From the NCBI RefSeq assembly GCF_036320965.1, contig NC_092225.1:8719002-8783001 (forward strand): a stretch of 64,000 bases of DNA, given 5' to 3'. This DNA comes from Panulirus ornatus. Lineage: Eukaryota > Arthropoda > Malacostraca > Decapoda > Palinuridae. The notes under the pieces are model-generated. The model did no database searches. It saw only the letters and a program-made list of their open reading frames with translations, and was not told the DNA's origin. Made by a program: the position numbers and the translations under genes. Each line of letters opens with the position of its first letter. Within the stretch, counting starts at the first letter, position 1. Below are positions 1 to 13,415 of this stretch, one piece after another.

Positions 1-25
1 GAAGTATTCTTTCTCCCCTATCCCC

Positions 26-31
<6 letters not shown>
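1..31 (-). mobile_element. S element, head fragment
   Basis: The first 31 bases are the head end of the roughly 245-bp S element read on the minus strand: the reverse complement carries ATCCCTGGGGATAGGGG and AGAAAGAATACTTC. The rest of the copy lies outside the window. The head abuts a (TA)n tract, as in every other S copy here. Confidence 0.75.

Positions 32-103
<72 letters not shown>
31..103. repeat. (TA)n microsatellite
   Basis: An uninterrupted TA dinucleotide tract lies between an S-element head and a LINE 3' fragment. Confidence 0.98.
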
Positions 104-105
<2 letters not shown>

Positions 106-402
106 AGTGAAAAAGATTTTGTGTGATCGGGGCCTGAACATGCAGGAGAGTGAAAGGAAGGCAAGGAATAGAGTGAATTGGATCGATGTGGTATACCGGG
201 GTTGACGTGCAGTCAGTGGATTGAATCAGGGCATGTGAAGCGTCTGGGGCAAACCATGGAAAGCTGTGTAGGTATGTATATTTGCGTATGAGGACGTTTA
301 TGTATATACATGTGTATGGGGGTGGGTTGGGCCATTTCTTTCGTCTGTTTCCTTGCGCTACCTCGCAAACGCGGGAGGCAGCGACAAAGCAAAATAAAAA
401 AA

Positions 403-405
<3 letters not shown>
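104..405 (+). mobile_element. LINE 3' end, 5'-truncated (short 3' UTR type)
   Basis: This is the last part of the endonuclease/RT LINE. The reading frame begins in the C-terminal stretch [15 protein letters not shown] and ends at a TGA after VYRG near 204. The 3' UTR follows and ends in GCTACCTCGCAAACGCGGG and GCAGCGACAAAGC, then an A-rich run and (AT)n. The UTR is the short type: the segment after the CATGGAAAGCTGTG motif jumps straight to GTATGTATATTTGCG. The match to the LINE copy at 33410-33703 is nearly base for base. It is a dead fragment. Confidence 0.9.

Positions 406-481
<76 letters not shown>
406..481. repeat. (AT)n microsatellite, LINE tail
   Basis: A pure AT tract directly follows the A-rich end of a LINE 3' UTR. 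Confidence 0.97.
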
Positions 482-484
<3 letters not shown>

Positions 485-2690
485 TACTGTGACATATTTT
501 CATAAGGTTTAGTTCTAACTTCCGAGCAAAATAATTTCACACTGATAAAGACGATGATGTAAAAAAAAATATTGAGAAATATGTACTCACAGCATCAATC
601 TGGGAGGAAAAAAAAAATGTCTGAATAGTTTTAGTCTTGTTGAAAAGTTGAATAACTAGTATCCTAACTTTCATTCTTGTATAGTACCATATAAAAGTGA
701 AATACCTGATACCTCATTCTTTTATGCCTGTATGATGGGATTATACAGGAGAGCTGAAGAACCGATATCCTAGTTTTCAGTCCTATATAACCATGTGTAA
801 TCCTAAATGAAGTCTAAGTAACTGATATCTTATTTTGCATCAAAGAGAAATCTTTGGCGGTGAATGAGGTCTATGGATATGGTTTTAGACTGGACAATTT
901 GCCAATACATAAATACACACTTAAGCTTTGAACTTCAGAATGAGTGTTCCAGCAACCATGGCGCTTTTACCTGGAAACTCATGCAGTCTTCTTTTTCTTT
1001 CTTGCCTTTAGATGCCACGTTACTAATCACGGTTTTGTTCCTAAGGAATGAAGTGTATCATACTCAGCTTTTCCAGAGTATGTGGCACCTGGGTCTCCTA
1101 CACACCTGAATGGTGTATCACACTGGGAGAAGATATGGTTGTAGGAAAAGCCAACTGCTTCGTTGTAGCCAGGTCCCAACACCAGAAGGAGCCAGGGCTG
1201 AAGTCCTTATGTGCATTGTGATACGAACGGACCTTCTCTTGCTTTATATGTAATTCTTCTGCCATGATGGTCTATATAGGGTACTTAGCTAGCAAAGATA
1301 TGGTATCGACATTCGGTTAAGTCCAGTGTCAAAGATTACCAACAAAAGATAAGTTACATGCTACAGATTAGGCAGTAGTTCATTTGTCACAACATATGTT
1401 CACTGGCCATAATCAAAGTGGTAATCAGTGATTGCCTACTAATGGCTATGCGCAGCAAGTGGTGTGTCACGAGGATCAATCGTGGAACCAGCTTAGCTCT
1501 TGACACAGCGCTATGCTGTAATGTATGAAAATTCGCAGACCACACCAGGGTGAGACGAGAGAAATTGAACGTCTACAGATGCAAGTTGACGCAGGCAAAT
1601 TGATGGGCTGGGCTCACTGGTGGCGGATGAATTATGATATCGATATGTGCAAAGTTTTACATATCAGCAGTATATCCCGAGACGAAAAGTTACATTATGA
1701 CTTTTGTTGACCTCCATAACGTAAATGAATAAAGAGACGTAGATGTGATACCTTGCAATGATCCATAGGTAAGTAAGGAGCAAGAAAGGCGAAAAGGATA
1801 ATTCTAAGCTGCATAGGTTGGGCATTTAAACTGTACTATGGAAACTAGTCTTCTCTATATAATGTGTTGATGCGTTCCTGCCTTGAGTATTATGTTAGAT
1901 TTTTCTTTGCCTGTTATAGAAAATATATAGATAGAGTAGAGCGAGTGCAGTGGTAAACTGATGAGATAATTCTCAGACTGAGAAAAAAATCTAATGAGAT
2001 ACTATCATACAATCAAAAGTGAATGAACTCGCAAAAATAGGTTAACAGATGATGTGATTCAGGTATCTGAAATCATCTAAACCTTTGAAAATCTTTATCT
2101 AATCAGCAATTAAAGATTCGAACGGTCTCTTTTACTCACAGCTATAAATACAAATTCAAAATGAAGATAAGTGCCTTTTCGTTAATATGGAATGGTTCAT
2201 CATAACAGGAGTTGAGAGCAACACCGCCAACGTATAGGAGACCTGACAAATCATTCCCATCAAACCCACGACTGACTTTACTAACACCTCCGTAGATGTA
2301 ATGTGTACTGGTGTATCTCTGTTTGTGATTTCTCTTATGGCAAACAGCTTCAAAGGAACCCACTGGTCTATTGCTATTTGCATTTCTTTGTATTTCTCGA
2401 TATATACTCCATGGCTGTAGTCATTACCGCAACATAACCTTCATTAATCTTGCGAAATTAATATTTTCTGCATACTGTCCAGGTCTCCACACGGAACTCC
2501 TACTCGGGTTCTGTGATTTCCCCTCCAGAAGACTTGAGGTGAACCGAGGCGTCGTGGTACTGCAGATCTCCCGTTGTTCTTCACCAGCATCATCACAGGA
2601 AGCATCATATACACACAAGCCATTAATGCAGGAATCATAAACACAAGCACAGTTTACTATTGTCTTCACATGTACAGACCCCCTGAAAAT
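482..2690. other. Unique AT-rich DNA, no gene seen
   Basis: No reading frame here exceeds about 90 codons and none resembles a known family. No repeat structure stands out. GATATCCTA-like phrases recur around 660-840 and suggest a very degenerate short tandem repeat. Confidence 0.5.
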
Positions 2691-2694
2691 ATGC

Positions 2695-2770
2695 CAGTGC
2701 GACCCTTAAGCATGACGTTACGACCCTTGACCACGACGTTAAGACATTACTTGTGCTCAAGGAGCGTATA
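2695..2770. repeat. HM minisatellite, left-arm fragment (HM1)
   Basis: Units of the form ACGACGTTACGACCCTTGA lie in tandem (GCGACCCTTAAGCATGACG, then TTACGACCCTTGACCACGACG), followed by TTGTGCTCAAGG in the opposite orientation. This is the 21-bp unit of the HM family with both arm orientations present. No TTTGACCTGAC core is visible, so the copy is partial. Confidence 0.6.
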
Positions 2771-2807
2771 GCCGCGTTGTAGGAGTAAGGCAAGCTAGAT
2801 AATGTAA

Positions 2808-2868
2808 CCCCCTCCCCCCCCCCCCCCCCACACACACACACACACACGCACACGCACACACACCGCAT
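2808..2868. repeat. Poly-C followed by (CA)n
   Basis: A C run of about 20 bases is directly followed by a CA/CG-interrupted dinucleotide tract. Confidence 0.95.
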
Positions 2869-3149
2869 CGGCAGTCTCAGCACGGTCTTGGCCAGGTCCA
2901 AGAAGCTAACTTCTTTCCAAGTTTCTTCCAAGGTACTGTGTCTGGCCCCGTGAGTCCTAAGCGTGGCATGGCGGACGAGAGGAGTGAGAAGCCGAGAGTG
3001 AGTTGGAGGAGGAAACTGAAACGAGAGCACCTCTCTTTCTCCCCCTCTTCTTCCTGCCGATCCTCATCAATCTCTCGGGGAAGCATCTCGTACAACGAGT
3101 CAGCTGACTGATACCAACCACTACTGCATGTTTTGCCACCATGACGAGG

Positions 3150-3315
3150 GATAGAAACTCGAGGATTGAAACTGGGTGACAGAAACTCGGGGGACAGAAA
3201 CTCGAAGACAGAAGCGCTTCACAGGGAAATACTCGGGGATATAAACTCGAGGACATAAACTCGGAGACAGAATCTCGGGGATAGAAAATCTGGGACAGAA
3301 TCACGGGAAGAGAAG
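3150..3315. repeat. Degenerate minisatellite, about 16-bp unit
   Basis: About ten imperfect units of the form GACAGAAACTCGGGGA run head to tail, with variants such as GATATAAACTCGAGGA and GATAGAAAATCTGGGA. Unit length varies from 15 to 17 bases, so no reading frame is kept. Confidence 0.8.
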
Positions 3316-4010
3316 CGGATGGCAACAAAACGCCATAACACACTGTCTTATACGACGCTGTTGATGGCAGCCAATTCTCATCGTTGCCGCTGCCGTTCCC
3401 AAGATGTTTTTTTTTTTTTTTTCCTCGATCTAGATGTACAAAAGAACCCCATTTCATATATTCTCTTTTTCTCATTAATATTAGAATTTTCATAGAAGCG
3501 AAAGAACTCCATTTCACATACAAATATTTTTTCCTCATCGCTCTTTGATTAATTTTTTCCCGCGAGAAAATGTAATATTTTGACATCAGTTGGGTTTTCT
3601 CGCAATGTCTCTTCTTGTCGTTGTTGCTTCTTCGTCATCATCATCGTCACCATCTTCTTCTTCGATTCAATGGTTCTCTGGCTGGTGCGGGTTCTTCCCT
3701 GCCTTATGAGTTCCCGCTCGTCCTCTCTGATCCCTTCTACCAATGTTTATTGTCACTTGGACGCGTTGCTTCGGGAAGAATCTCGCCAGTGTGTTTACGA
3801 GAGGGGGAAAAAAACCTTTGAGAGATGTTCATTATTCTCAGTTTTTCTTCTTCTGGTGTGACCCATCCCTCATACACGGGCCTTCCACAGTACAGCGCAA
3901 TTTCTCTCCACCTCTAGACACTGAGCTACGTCGGTACAACACCAGTGTATCCCTACCCCACATCATAACATCACAGAGGACTGACAATCTCACCATACCT
4001 GATGAAAACA
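3316..4010. other. Unique DNA, no gene seen
   Basis: It contains a T run near 3406-3422 and a stretch rich in CTTCTTCGTCATC around 3620-3660. The open frames across it are low-complexity and match nothing recognisable. Confidence 0.5.
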
Positions 4011-7000
4011 CAGCATGATTCCACTATGATTCAAGTGATGCCAGCATGATTCCACCATGATTCAAGTGATGCCAGCATGATTCCACTATGATTCAAGTGA
4101 TGCCAGCATGATTCCACTATGATTCAAGTGATGCCAGCATGATTCCACTATGATTCAAGTGATGCCAGCATGATTCCACTATGATTCAAGTGATGCCAGC
4201 ATGATTCCACTATGATTCAAGCGATGCCAGCATGATTCCATCATGATTCAAGTGATGCCAGCATGATTCCACTATGATTCAAGTGATGCCAGCATGATTC
4301 CACCATGATTCAAGTGATGCCAGCATGATTCCACCATGATTCAAGTGATGCCAGCATGATTCCACCATGATTCAAGTGATGCCAGCATGATTCCACCATG
4401 ATTCAAGTGATGCCAGCATGATTCCACCATGATTCAAGTGATGCCAGCATGATTCCACTATGATTCAAGTGATGCCAGCATGATTCCACCATGATTCAAG
4501 TGATGCCAGCATGATTCCACTATGATTCAAGTGATGCCAACATGATTCCACTATGATTCAAGTGATGCCAGCATGATTCCACCATGATTCAAGTGATGCC
4601 AGCATGATTCCACCATGATTCAAGTGATGCCAGCATGATTCCACTATGATTCAAGTGATGCCAGCATGATTCCACTATGATTCAAGTGATGCCAACATGA
4701 TTCCACTATGATTCAAGTGATGCCAGCATGATTCCACTATGATTCAAGTGATGCCAGCATGATTCCACCATGATTCAAGTGATGCCAGCATGATTCCACC
4801 ATGATTCAAGTGATGCCAACATGATTCCACTATGATTCAAGTGATGCCAGCATGATTCCATTATGATTCAAGTGATGCCAGCATGATTCCACCATGATTC
4901 AAGTGATGCCAGCATGATTCTATTATGATTCAAGTGATGCCAGCATGATTCCACCATGATTCAAGCGATGCCAGCATGATTCCACTATGATTCAAGCGAT
5001 GCCAGCATGATTCCACTATGATTCAAGTGATGCCAACATGATTCCACCATGATTCAAGTGATGCCAACATGATTCCACCATGATTCAAGTGATGCCAACA
5101 TGATTCCACCATGATTCAAGTGATGCCAGCATGATTCCACCATGATTCAAGTGATGCCAACATGATTCCACTATGATTCAAATGATGCCAGCATGATTCC
5201 ACCATGATTCAAGTGATGCCAGCATGATTCCACTATGATTCAAGTGATGCCAGCATGATTCCACCATGATTCAAGTGATGCCAGCATGATTCCACTATGA
5301 TTCATGTGATGTCAACATGATTCCACTATCATTCAAGTGATGCCAGCATGATTCCACTATGATTCAAGTGATGCCAACATGATTCCACTATGATTCAAGT
5401 GATGCCAACATGATTCCACCATGATTCAAGTGATGTCAGCATGATTCCATCATGATTCAAGTGATGCCAGCATGATTCCACTATGATTCAAGTGATGCCA
5501 ACATGATTCCACCATGATTCAAGTGATGCCAGCATGATTCCACTAAGATTCAAGTGATGCCAGCATGATTCCACTATGATTCAAGTGATGCCAACATGAT
5601 TCCACTATGATTCAAGTGATGCCAACATGATTCCACCATGATTCAAGTGATGTCAGCATGATTCCATCATGATTCAAGTGATGCCAGCATGATTCCACTA
5701 TGATTCAAGTGGTGTCAACATGATTCCACTATCATTCAAGTGATGCCAACATGATTCCACCATGATTCAAGTGATGTCAGCATGATTCCATCATGATTCA
5801 AGTGATGCCAGCATGATTCCACCATGATTCAAGTGATGCCAGCATGATTCCACTATGATTCAAGTGATGCCAACATGATTCCACTATGATTCAAGTGATG
5901 CCAGCATGATTCCACTATGATTCAAGTGATGCCAGCATGATTCCATCATGATTCAAGTGATGCCAGCATGATTCCACTATGATTCAAGTGATGTCAACAT
6001 GATTCCACTATCATTCAAGTGATGCCAACATGATTCCACTATGATTCAAGTGATGCCAGCATGATTCCACCATGATTCAAGTGATGTCAGCATGATTCCA
6101 CCATAATTCAAGTGATGCCAGCATGATTCCACCATGATTCAAGTGATGCCAGCATGATTCCACCATGATTCAAGTGATGCCAACATGATTCCACTATGAT
6201 TCAAGTGATGACAACATGATTCCACCATGATTCAAGTGATGACAACATGATTCCACTATGATTCAAGTGATGCCAGCATGATTCCACTATGATTCAAGTG
6301 ATGCCAGCATGATTCCACTATGATTCAAGTGATGCCAGCATGATTCCACTATGATTCAAGTGGTGCCAACATGATTCCACTATGATTCAAGTGATGCCAG
6401 CATGATTCCACTATGATTCAAGTGATGCCAACATGATTCCACTATGATTCAAGTGATGCCAGCATGATTCCACTATGATTCAAGTGATGCCAGCATGATT
6501 CCACCATGATTCAAGTGATGCCAGCATGATTCCACCATGATTCAAGTGATGCCAACATGATTCCACTATGATTCAAGTGATGACAACATGATTCCACCAA
6601 GATTCAAGTGATGCCAACATGATTCCACTATGATTCAAGTGATGACAACATGATTCCACTATGATTCAAGTGATGACAACATGATTCCACTATGATTCAA
6701 GTGATGCCAGCATGATTCCACCATGATTCAAGTGATGCCAACATGATTCCACTATGATTCAAGTGATGACAACATGATTCCACTATGATTCAAGTGATGA
6801 CAACATGATTCCACCATGATTCAAGTGATGCCAACATGATTCCACTATGATTCAAGTGATGCCAGCATGATTCCACCATGATTCAAGTGATGCCAACATG
6901 ATTCCACTATGATTCAAGTGATGCCAACATGATTCCACCATGATTCAAGTGATGCCAGCATGATTCCACCATGATTCAAGTGATGCCAACATGATTCCAC

Positions 7001-8861
7001 TATGATTCAAGTGATGCCAGCATGATTCCACTATGATTCAAGTGATGCCAGCATGATTCCACTATGATTCAAGTGATGCCAGCATGATTCCACCATGATT
7101 CAAGTGATGTCAGCATGATTCCACTATGATTCAAGTGATGCCAACATGATTCCACTATGATTCAAGTGATGACAACATGATTCCACCATGATTCAAGTGA
7201 TGCCAACATGATTCCACTATGATTCAAGTGATGCCAGCATGATTCCACCATGATTCAAGTGATGCCAGCATGATTCCACTATGATTCAAGTGATGCCAAC
7301 ATGATTCCACTATGATTCAAGTGATGCCAGCATGATTCCACCATGATTCAAGTGATGCCAGCATGATTCCACTATGATTCAAGTGATGCCAACATGATTC
7401 CACCATGATTCAAGTGATGCCAGCATGATTCCACTATGATTCAAGTGATGCCAGCATGATTCCACTATGATTCAAGCGATGCCAGCATGATTCCACCATG
7501 ATTCAAGTGATGACAACATGATTCCACTATGATTCAAGTGATGACAACATGATTCCACTATGATTCAAGTGATGCCAACATGATTCCACTATGATTCAAG
7601 CGATGCCAGCATGATTCCACCATGATTCAAGCGATGCCAACATGATTCCACCATGATTCAAGCGATGCCAACATGATTCCACTATGATTCAAGTGATGAC
7701 AACATGATTCCACTATGATTCAAGTGATGACAACATGATTCCACCATGATTCAAGTGATGCCAACATGATTCCACTATGATTCAAGCGATGCCAGCATGA
7801 TTCCACCATGATTCAAGCGATGCCAACATGATTCCACCATGATTCAAGTGATGACAACATGATTCCACTATGATTCAAGTGATGACAACATGATTCCACT
7901 ATGATTCAAGTGATGCCAGCATGATTCCACTATGATTCAAGTGATGCCAACATGATTCCACTATGATTCAAGTGATGCCAGCATGATTCCACTATGATTC
8001 AAGTGATGCCAGCATGATTCCACTATGATTCAAGTGATGACAACATGATTCCACTATGATTCAAGTGATGCCAGCATGATTCCACTATGATTCAAGTGAT
8101 GCCAGCATGATTCCACTATGATTCAAGTGATGACAACATGATTCCACTATGATTCAAGTGATGACAACATGATTCCACTATGATTCAAGTGATGCCAGCA
8201 TGATTCCATCATGATTCAAGTGATGCCAGCATGATTCCACTATGATTCAAGTGATGCCAGCATGATTCCACTATGATTCAAGTGATGCCAGCATGATTCC
8301 ATCATGATTCAAGTGATGCCAGCATGATTCCACTATGATTCAAGTGATGCCAGCATGATTCCACTATGATTCAAGTGATGCCAGCATGATTCCATCATGA
8401 TTCAAGTGATGCCAGCATGATTCCACTATGATTCAAGTGATGCCAGCATGATTCCACTATGATTCAAGTGATGCCAGCATGATTCCACTATGATTCAAGT
8501 GATGACAACATGATTCCACTATGATTCAAGTGATGACAACATGATTCCACTATGATTCAAGTGATGCCAGCATGATTCCACTATGATTCAAGTGATGCCA
8601 GCATGATTCCACTATGATTCAAGTGATGACAACATGATTCCACTATGATTCAAGTGATGACAACATGATTCCACTATGATTCAAGTGATGACAACATGAT
8701 TCCACTATGATTCAAGTGATGCCAACATGATTCCACTATGATTCAAGTGATGAGAACATGATTCCACTATGATTCAAGTGATGCCAACATGATTCCACTA
8801 TGATTCAAGTGATGCCAACATGATTCCACTATGATTCAAGTGATGACAACATGATTCATCC
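4011..8861. repeat. 31-bp tandem satellite, about 156 units
   Basis: The unit is made of three related blocks in order: CATGATTCCAC, TATGATTCAAG and TGATGCCAG (11, 11 and 9 bases). The first CATGATT is at 4014 and the last at 8850, a distance of 4836 bases, which is exactly 156 times 31. Variation is almost entirely by substitution at a few sites (CTATGA, CCATGA or TCATGA; GCCAGC, GCCAAC or GACAAC; AAGTG or AAGCG). The period is not a multiple of three and TGA recurs in every frame, so the array is non-coding. It ends abruptly at CATGATTCATCC. Confidence 0.98.
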
Positions 8862-9390
8862 AAACTAAAAATGAAAATTTACCACTTGCAGAGTAACTAC
8901 GAACGTTCATTAGTGTGATTCCGCTCCACCTTCGAAGCTGCGTTGGCACCCGAGAAAGTCAACACCCTGACTACATGTCCTCAAAGGAATAAAGTTATAA
9001 ACGATAGCTGGTGAACTACTTAAACTCAAGGCTTCTACATCAACGAACGTACAGATGCGAAGATGTACTCCATCTGTCCCGAGTATAGTGTTGATGAAAT
9101 GAGGAACGGGAAGTAAATGCAACACATTCAGTCAAAACTAGCACTTAGAAACTAAACTTCAAGATGCAGTCAAGGACGAATCAAACTTCGGGGTTCAGGT
9201 TTGGACGAAATAAAATTGCAAAAACTTTGGCTTCATCACATATAAGATAAGGTTGATTATGAAGGATAAACTTGTCAAAGAGTAGATCAAGATATAGCAT
9301 GACTCAGCAGACCTGGTGACATTAAAAGAATATAGCAGATGAAGTCATATGTTAGACGAACTATATTATCCTTTTACACACGACAGAATG
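8862..9390. other. Unique DNA after the satellite, no gene seen
   Basis: No frame of convincing length and no recognisable repeat. Confidence 0.5.
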
Positions 9391-9560
9391 GCTCTTGAGC
9401 ACGACAGTCGGGCGTCTGAGCACGACGGTAGGAACTTTAATGATATAATGGGCTGGCCTTTGACCTGACCATTAAGGAAGGGTTAGGCCAAAGGCTAGGC
9501 CATCATATCCAGAAATCGTTCCCCCTTGCTTAAGGATCATATCGTAATGCCGGTGATATC
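9391..9560. repeat. HM hairpin-type element (HM2)
   Basis: The left arm has CTTGAGCACGACAGT and CTGAGCACGACGGTAGG. The core is a long imperfect palindrome: GGCCTTTGACCTGACC, a short spacer, then GGGTTAGGCCAAAGGC. The palindrome extends outward to GATATAATGGGCT on the left and AGGCCATCATATC on the right. A right arm with TTGCTTAAGGATCATATCG follows. The layout matches the other HM copies. Confidence 0.65.
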
Positions 9561-11469
9561 AAGCCTGTATGAATCATCTTCGTACGTGAGGACTGGTCAA
9601 ATAATAATTTCACTAAGGATGATGAATTTCGTAATACATCTGTGCAAAATATGGATCAGAAACTTAAGGTCTGAGAAGTAAAATGTACTAAGGACATAGA
9701 GAAATATACGATACAGTTTCATCTTTAAGCCAGGACGGTGGACTAATGAACAGGCTTCAATTAGAATCCAGCTCGACTTAAAAAAGATCAGCAATTACGT
9801 CCTGGAACACCCTCTGGCTCGGGCATAAAGATGTCTATTGAGACTATCAAGTCTGGGATTTACAAACGTAAGGAGGAAAATGTCGATCATGAGCCGCACC
9901 ATGTTTCATGTGAGCTACGTACTGATGCACAGTCTCACAAAGTTTAACCAAATACAAACATGATTTTGAAAAAAAGTACTCATGGGGAATACAGTTGATG
10001 CATACACACACGCATGGAAATCAAGAAACGTGACTTTGTTCAACACCTTCAGATGTAGCTGAAGATGAGTAAAAAGGAGGCGATCTCACTAGATATGATG
10101 AAACTTCAGCACGATCTCACAAAGCTTGGAATCGAGCGCTGAAGTCCGGAACGCGATGGGATTCAGCTAATGCGGTGAATAACGAACCGAATTCAGCAAA
10201 CCGCAGCGATCGCTCGCCACATTTGGAAATGTACGTAATGTATTTCCTCGGATTGAATCACCATCCATAAATATGAAGCGCAGTTGGTCATCCGAGATCA
10301 ATATGCTTTGGCAGGTGTATATGGACGGATGAACGGAGAGACGACACGGGTTCACAATCAAACCTAACCTGAGAATGGATTATCTAAGTCCTTTCTCACA
10401 TTATCATCAATATGAATCACGTATAAAAAAATGTGATGATAATGGATTGGTAATTCTCTCACGTCCATATCGAACCTAATCTTTGGATCGATGGTGTGCG
10501 TAATCCAAGTCTGATCAACATAGCACAATCTAGCAAAACCAGTCATGGTTTTGATCACGACCTCGGGTTACAATTCAGTTCGCCCCATATCTAGACTCGC
10601 ACTGGATCTGACAATGAAAGTCATCCATGCTGAAGTTCAGACGTCTTCGAACAGTACATTCAGCGAAAACACGAAAGTTTACAGACTGTAAAGACGGTAT
10701 ATAAACAGACTACACAAGGAATATATTTCCTCCCCATTGTTCGAGTCGAGAGTATCTAAAGCCATTCGACAATTCCTTTCACCCTAAGGAAATTTCTTGT
10801 AAGAGGAGTCAACTTCTTCTAGAAATAATCACAAACTAATTGAAACTCGGTAAGATTTGGGAGAAATATTATCCACGAATATAAATAAATCTAACTATAT
10901 CGAGTCTGACTCCAGAACGTATCACGACCCAAAATATGTTCTTCATATATACCTGGATCTGTGCACAACACCTGGAGCGAGTGACCATCATTATTTGTGG
11001 CTCCTGTGTGAGCGACAATGAGTAAGCGAGCGCTGGACATCCCCCCCCCCCCCCCCCCCCCCGTCCCTTAAAATTCTTCGATAACCCGTAATGGAAATCG
11101 TGTGAAGCGTGTGTTCCTCACAATGAGTCCAGTGCCTTCTGGCGGGGCTTCCCAGGGAATGTACCACACGGTATTTATATAGCCTTAAGAACTCTCTTAT
11201 CTTCTGATGTACAGCATATCAAGGGTACCCTTAACTCACGGAGATAAGCCAGATCCACAACTCTCACTGTCCCCGGCTCTGGAGAACAGGGATGAAAAAT
11301 TGAATTCCAGATAAACATATTCCACTCTTGTTAAGTCACACGCACGAGCGGTGAGTTAGCTTGTAAGTAGATTATGCTAAGCTACAGGAAACAGCATCAG
11401 TCGAGAATTCTCTACAGGCCACATGCCACAACAAATTGTTATCAATGTAATTTCTTGAGAAGCTTACCG

Positions 11470-11470
<1 letters not shown>
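9561..11470. other. Unique DNA, no gene seen; C run
   Basis: The region has no long or recognisable frame. A run of about 22 C lies at 11041-11062. CACGATCTCACAAAG-like phrases occur near 9930 and 10110 and may be an old duplication. Confidence 0.5.
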
Positions 11471-11528
<58 letters not shown>

Positions 11529-11540
11529 TGTGTGTGTGTT
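11471..11540. repeat. (TG)n microsatellite
   Basis: A TG dinucleotide tract with a single TGGG interruption near 11524. Confidence 0.97.
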
Positions 11541-12643
<1,103 letters not shown>

Positions 12644-12738
12644 TTTATTTCTCTCTTGTGTCTCCCCTGATGATGTGATTATTACACGAAAGTGCACTTG
12701 GAAACTTATCTTGTTTCATTTTCCCCGTGGACTCATAG

Positions 12739-12740
<2 letters not shown>
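12644..12740 (+). mobile_element. Terminus of an unidentified dispersed repeat
   Basis: The stretch with ATTACACGAAAGTGCACTTG and CCCCGTGGACTCATAGGAAT runs into (AT)n. A shorter copy of its end (CCTGTGGACTCACAGGAATA) is at 35549-35578, again abutting TA sequence. I cannot name the family. Confidence 0.5.

Positions 12741-12814
<74 letters not shown>
12741..12814. repeat. (AT)n microsatellite
   Basis: A pure AT tract between an unknown repeat terminus and the 3' end of a minus-strand tRNA-derived SINE. Confidence 0.97.
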
Positions 12815-12816
<2 letters not shown>

Positions 12817-13090
12817 GAATAAAGTGTATATGAACGCGCACCTTCATAGAACATACAAAGCTCCATCAGCCAGGATCGAACCTGGGACCCCTTGTGCAAG
12901 AGGCAGGCATGCTAACCGCTAGGCTAAGGGACTGTATAATTGGAAACAACTATTCGAAATACTAAGGACTCGAATACCCTTCGTCTCACTATGGTGAGCA
13001 ACGGGGTCTATCGGTTGTTTCCGAACAGAAGACATAGCCAGCTGAAAGCGTTTTACCGAACCTGACTGTACAACGCGGAGTTATATGAAT
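12815..13090 (-). mobile_element. tRNA-derived SINE, tandem unit 1
   Basis: Read on the minus strand, positions 12932-12869 hold a tRNA-like head. It has a polymerase III A box TAGCCTAGCGG (12926-12916), a B box GGTTCGATCC (12882-12873) and a T-arm-like CCAGG / CCTGG stem. A short body follows (GATGGAGCTTTGTATG and GAAGGTGCGCGTTCATATAC), ending CTTTATTCGT before (TA)n. The remaining 12933-13090 (AACTATTCGAAATACTAAGG and TGTTTCCGAACAGAAG) is repeated together with it, so it is either part of the element or co-duplicated flank. The head has lost a convincing anticodon arm, so it is not a working tRNA gene. Confidence 0.8.
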
Positions 13091-13356
13091 ACGAATAAAG
13101 TGTATATGAACGCGCACCTTCATAGAACATACAAAGCTCCATCAGCCAGGATCGAACCTGGGACCCCTTGTGCAAGAGGCAGGCATGCTAACCGCTAGGC
13201 TAAGGGACTGTATAATAGGAAACAACTATTCGAAATACTAAGTACTCGAATACCCTTCGTCTCACTATGGTAAGCAACGGGGTCTATCGGTTGTTTCCGA
13301 ACAGAACACATAGCCAGCTGAAAGCGTTTTACCGAACCTGACTGTACAACGCGGAG

Positions 13357-13360
<4 letters not shown>
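13091..13360 (-). mobile_element. tRNA-derived SINE, tandem unit 2
   Basis: A direct repeat of the 276-bp unit at 12815-13090. I see only four substitutions (for example ATAATTGG versus ATAATAGG, and AAGGACTC versus AAGTACTC). The tRNA-like head is at 13208-13145 on the minus strand, with the same A and B boxes. The unit ends where a (TA)n tract starts. Confidence 0.8.

Positions 13361-13412
<52 letters not shown>
13359..13412. repeat. (TA)n microsatellite
   Basis: A pure TA tract between SINE unit 2 and the head of an S element. Confidence 0.97.

Positions 13413-13415
<3 letters not shown>

Noticed and set aside
3549..3861. Overlapping plus and minus frames near 3.6 kb
   Set aside because: Both are low-complexity (CTT/GAA-rich) and lack recognisable motifs.
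4011..8861. CRISPR-like array of 31-bp repeats
   Set aside because: Units are contiguous with no spacers and the setting is a eukaryotic repeat region.
12869..12932. tRNA gene on minus strand
   Set aside because: A and B boxes are intact, but no convincing anticodon arm or acceptor pairing is seen, and it lies inside a duplicated repeat unit; called a SINE head.
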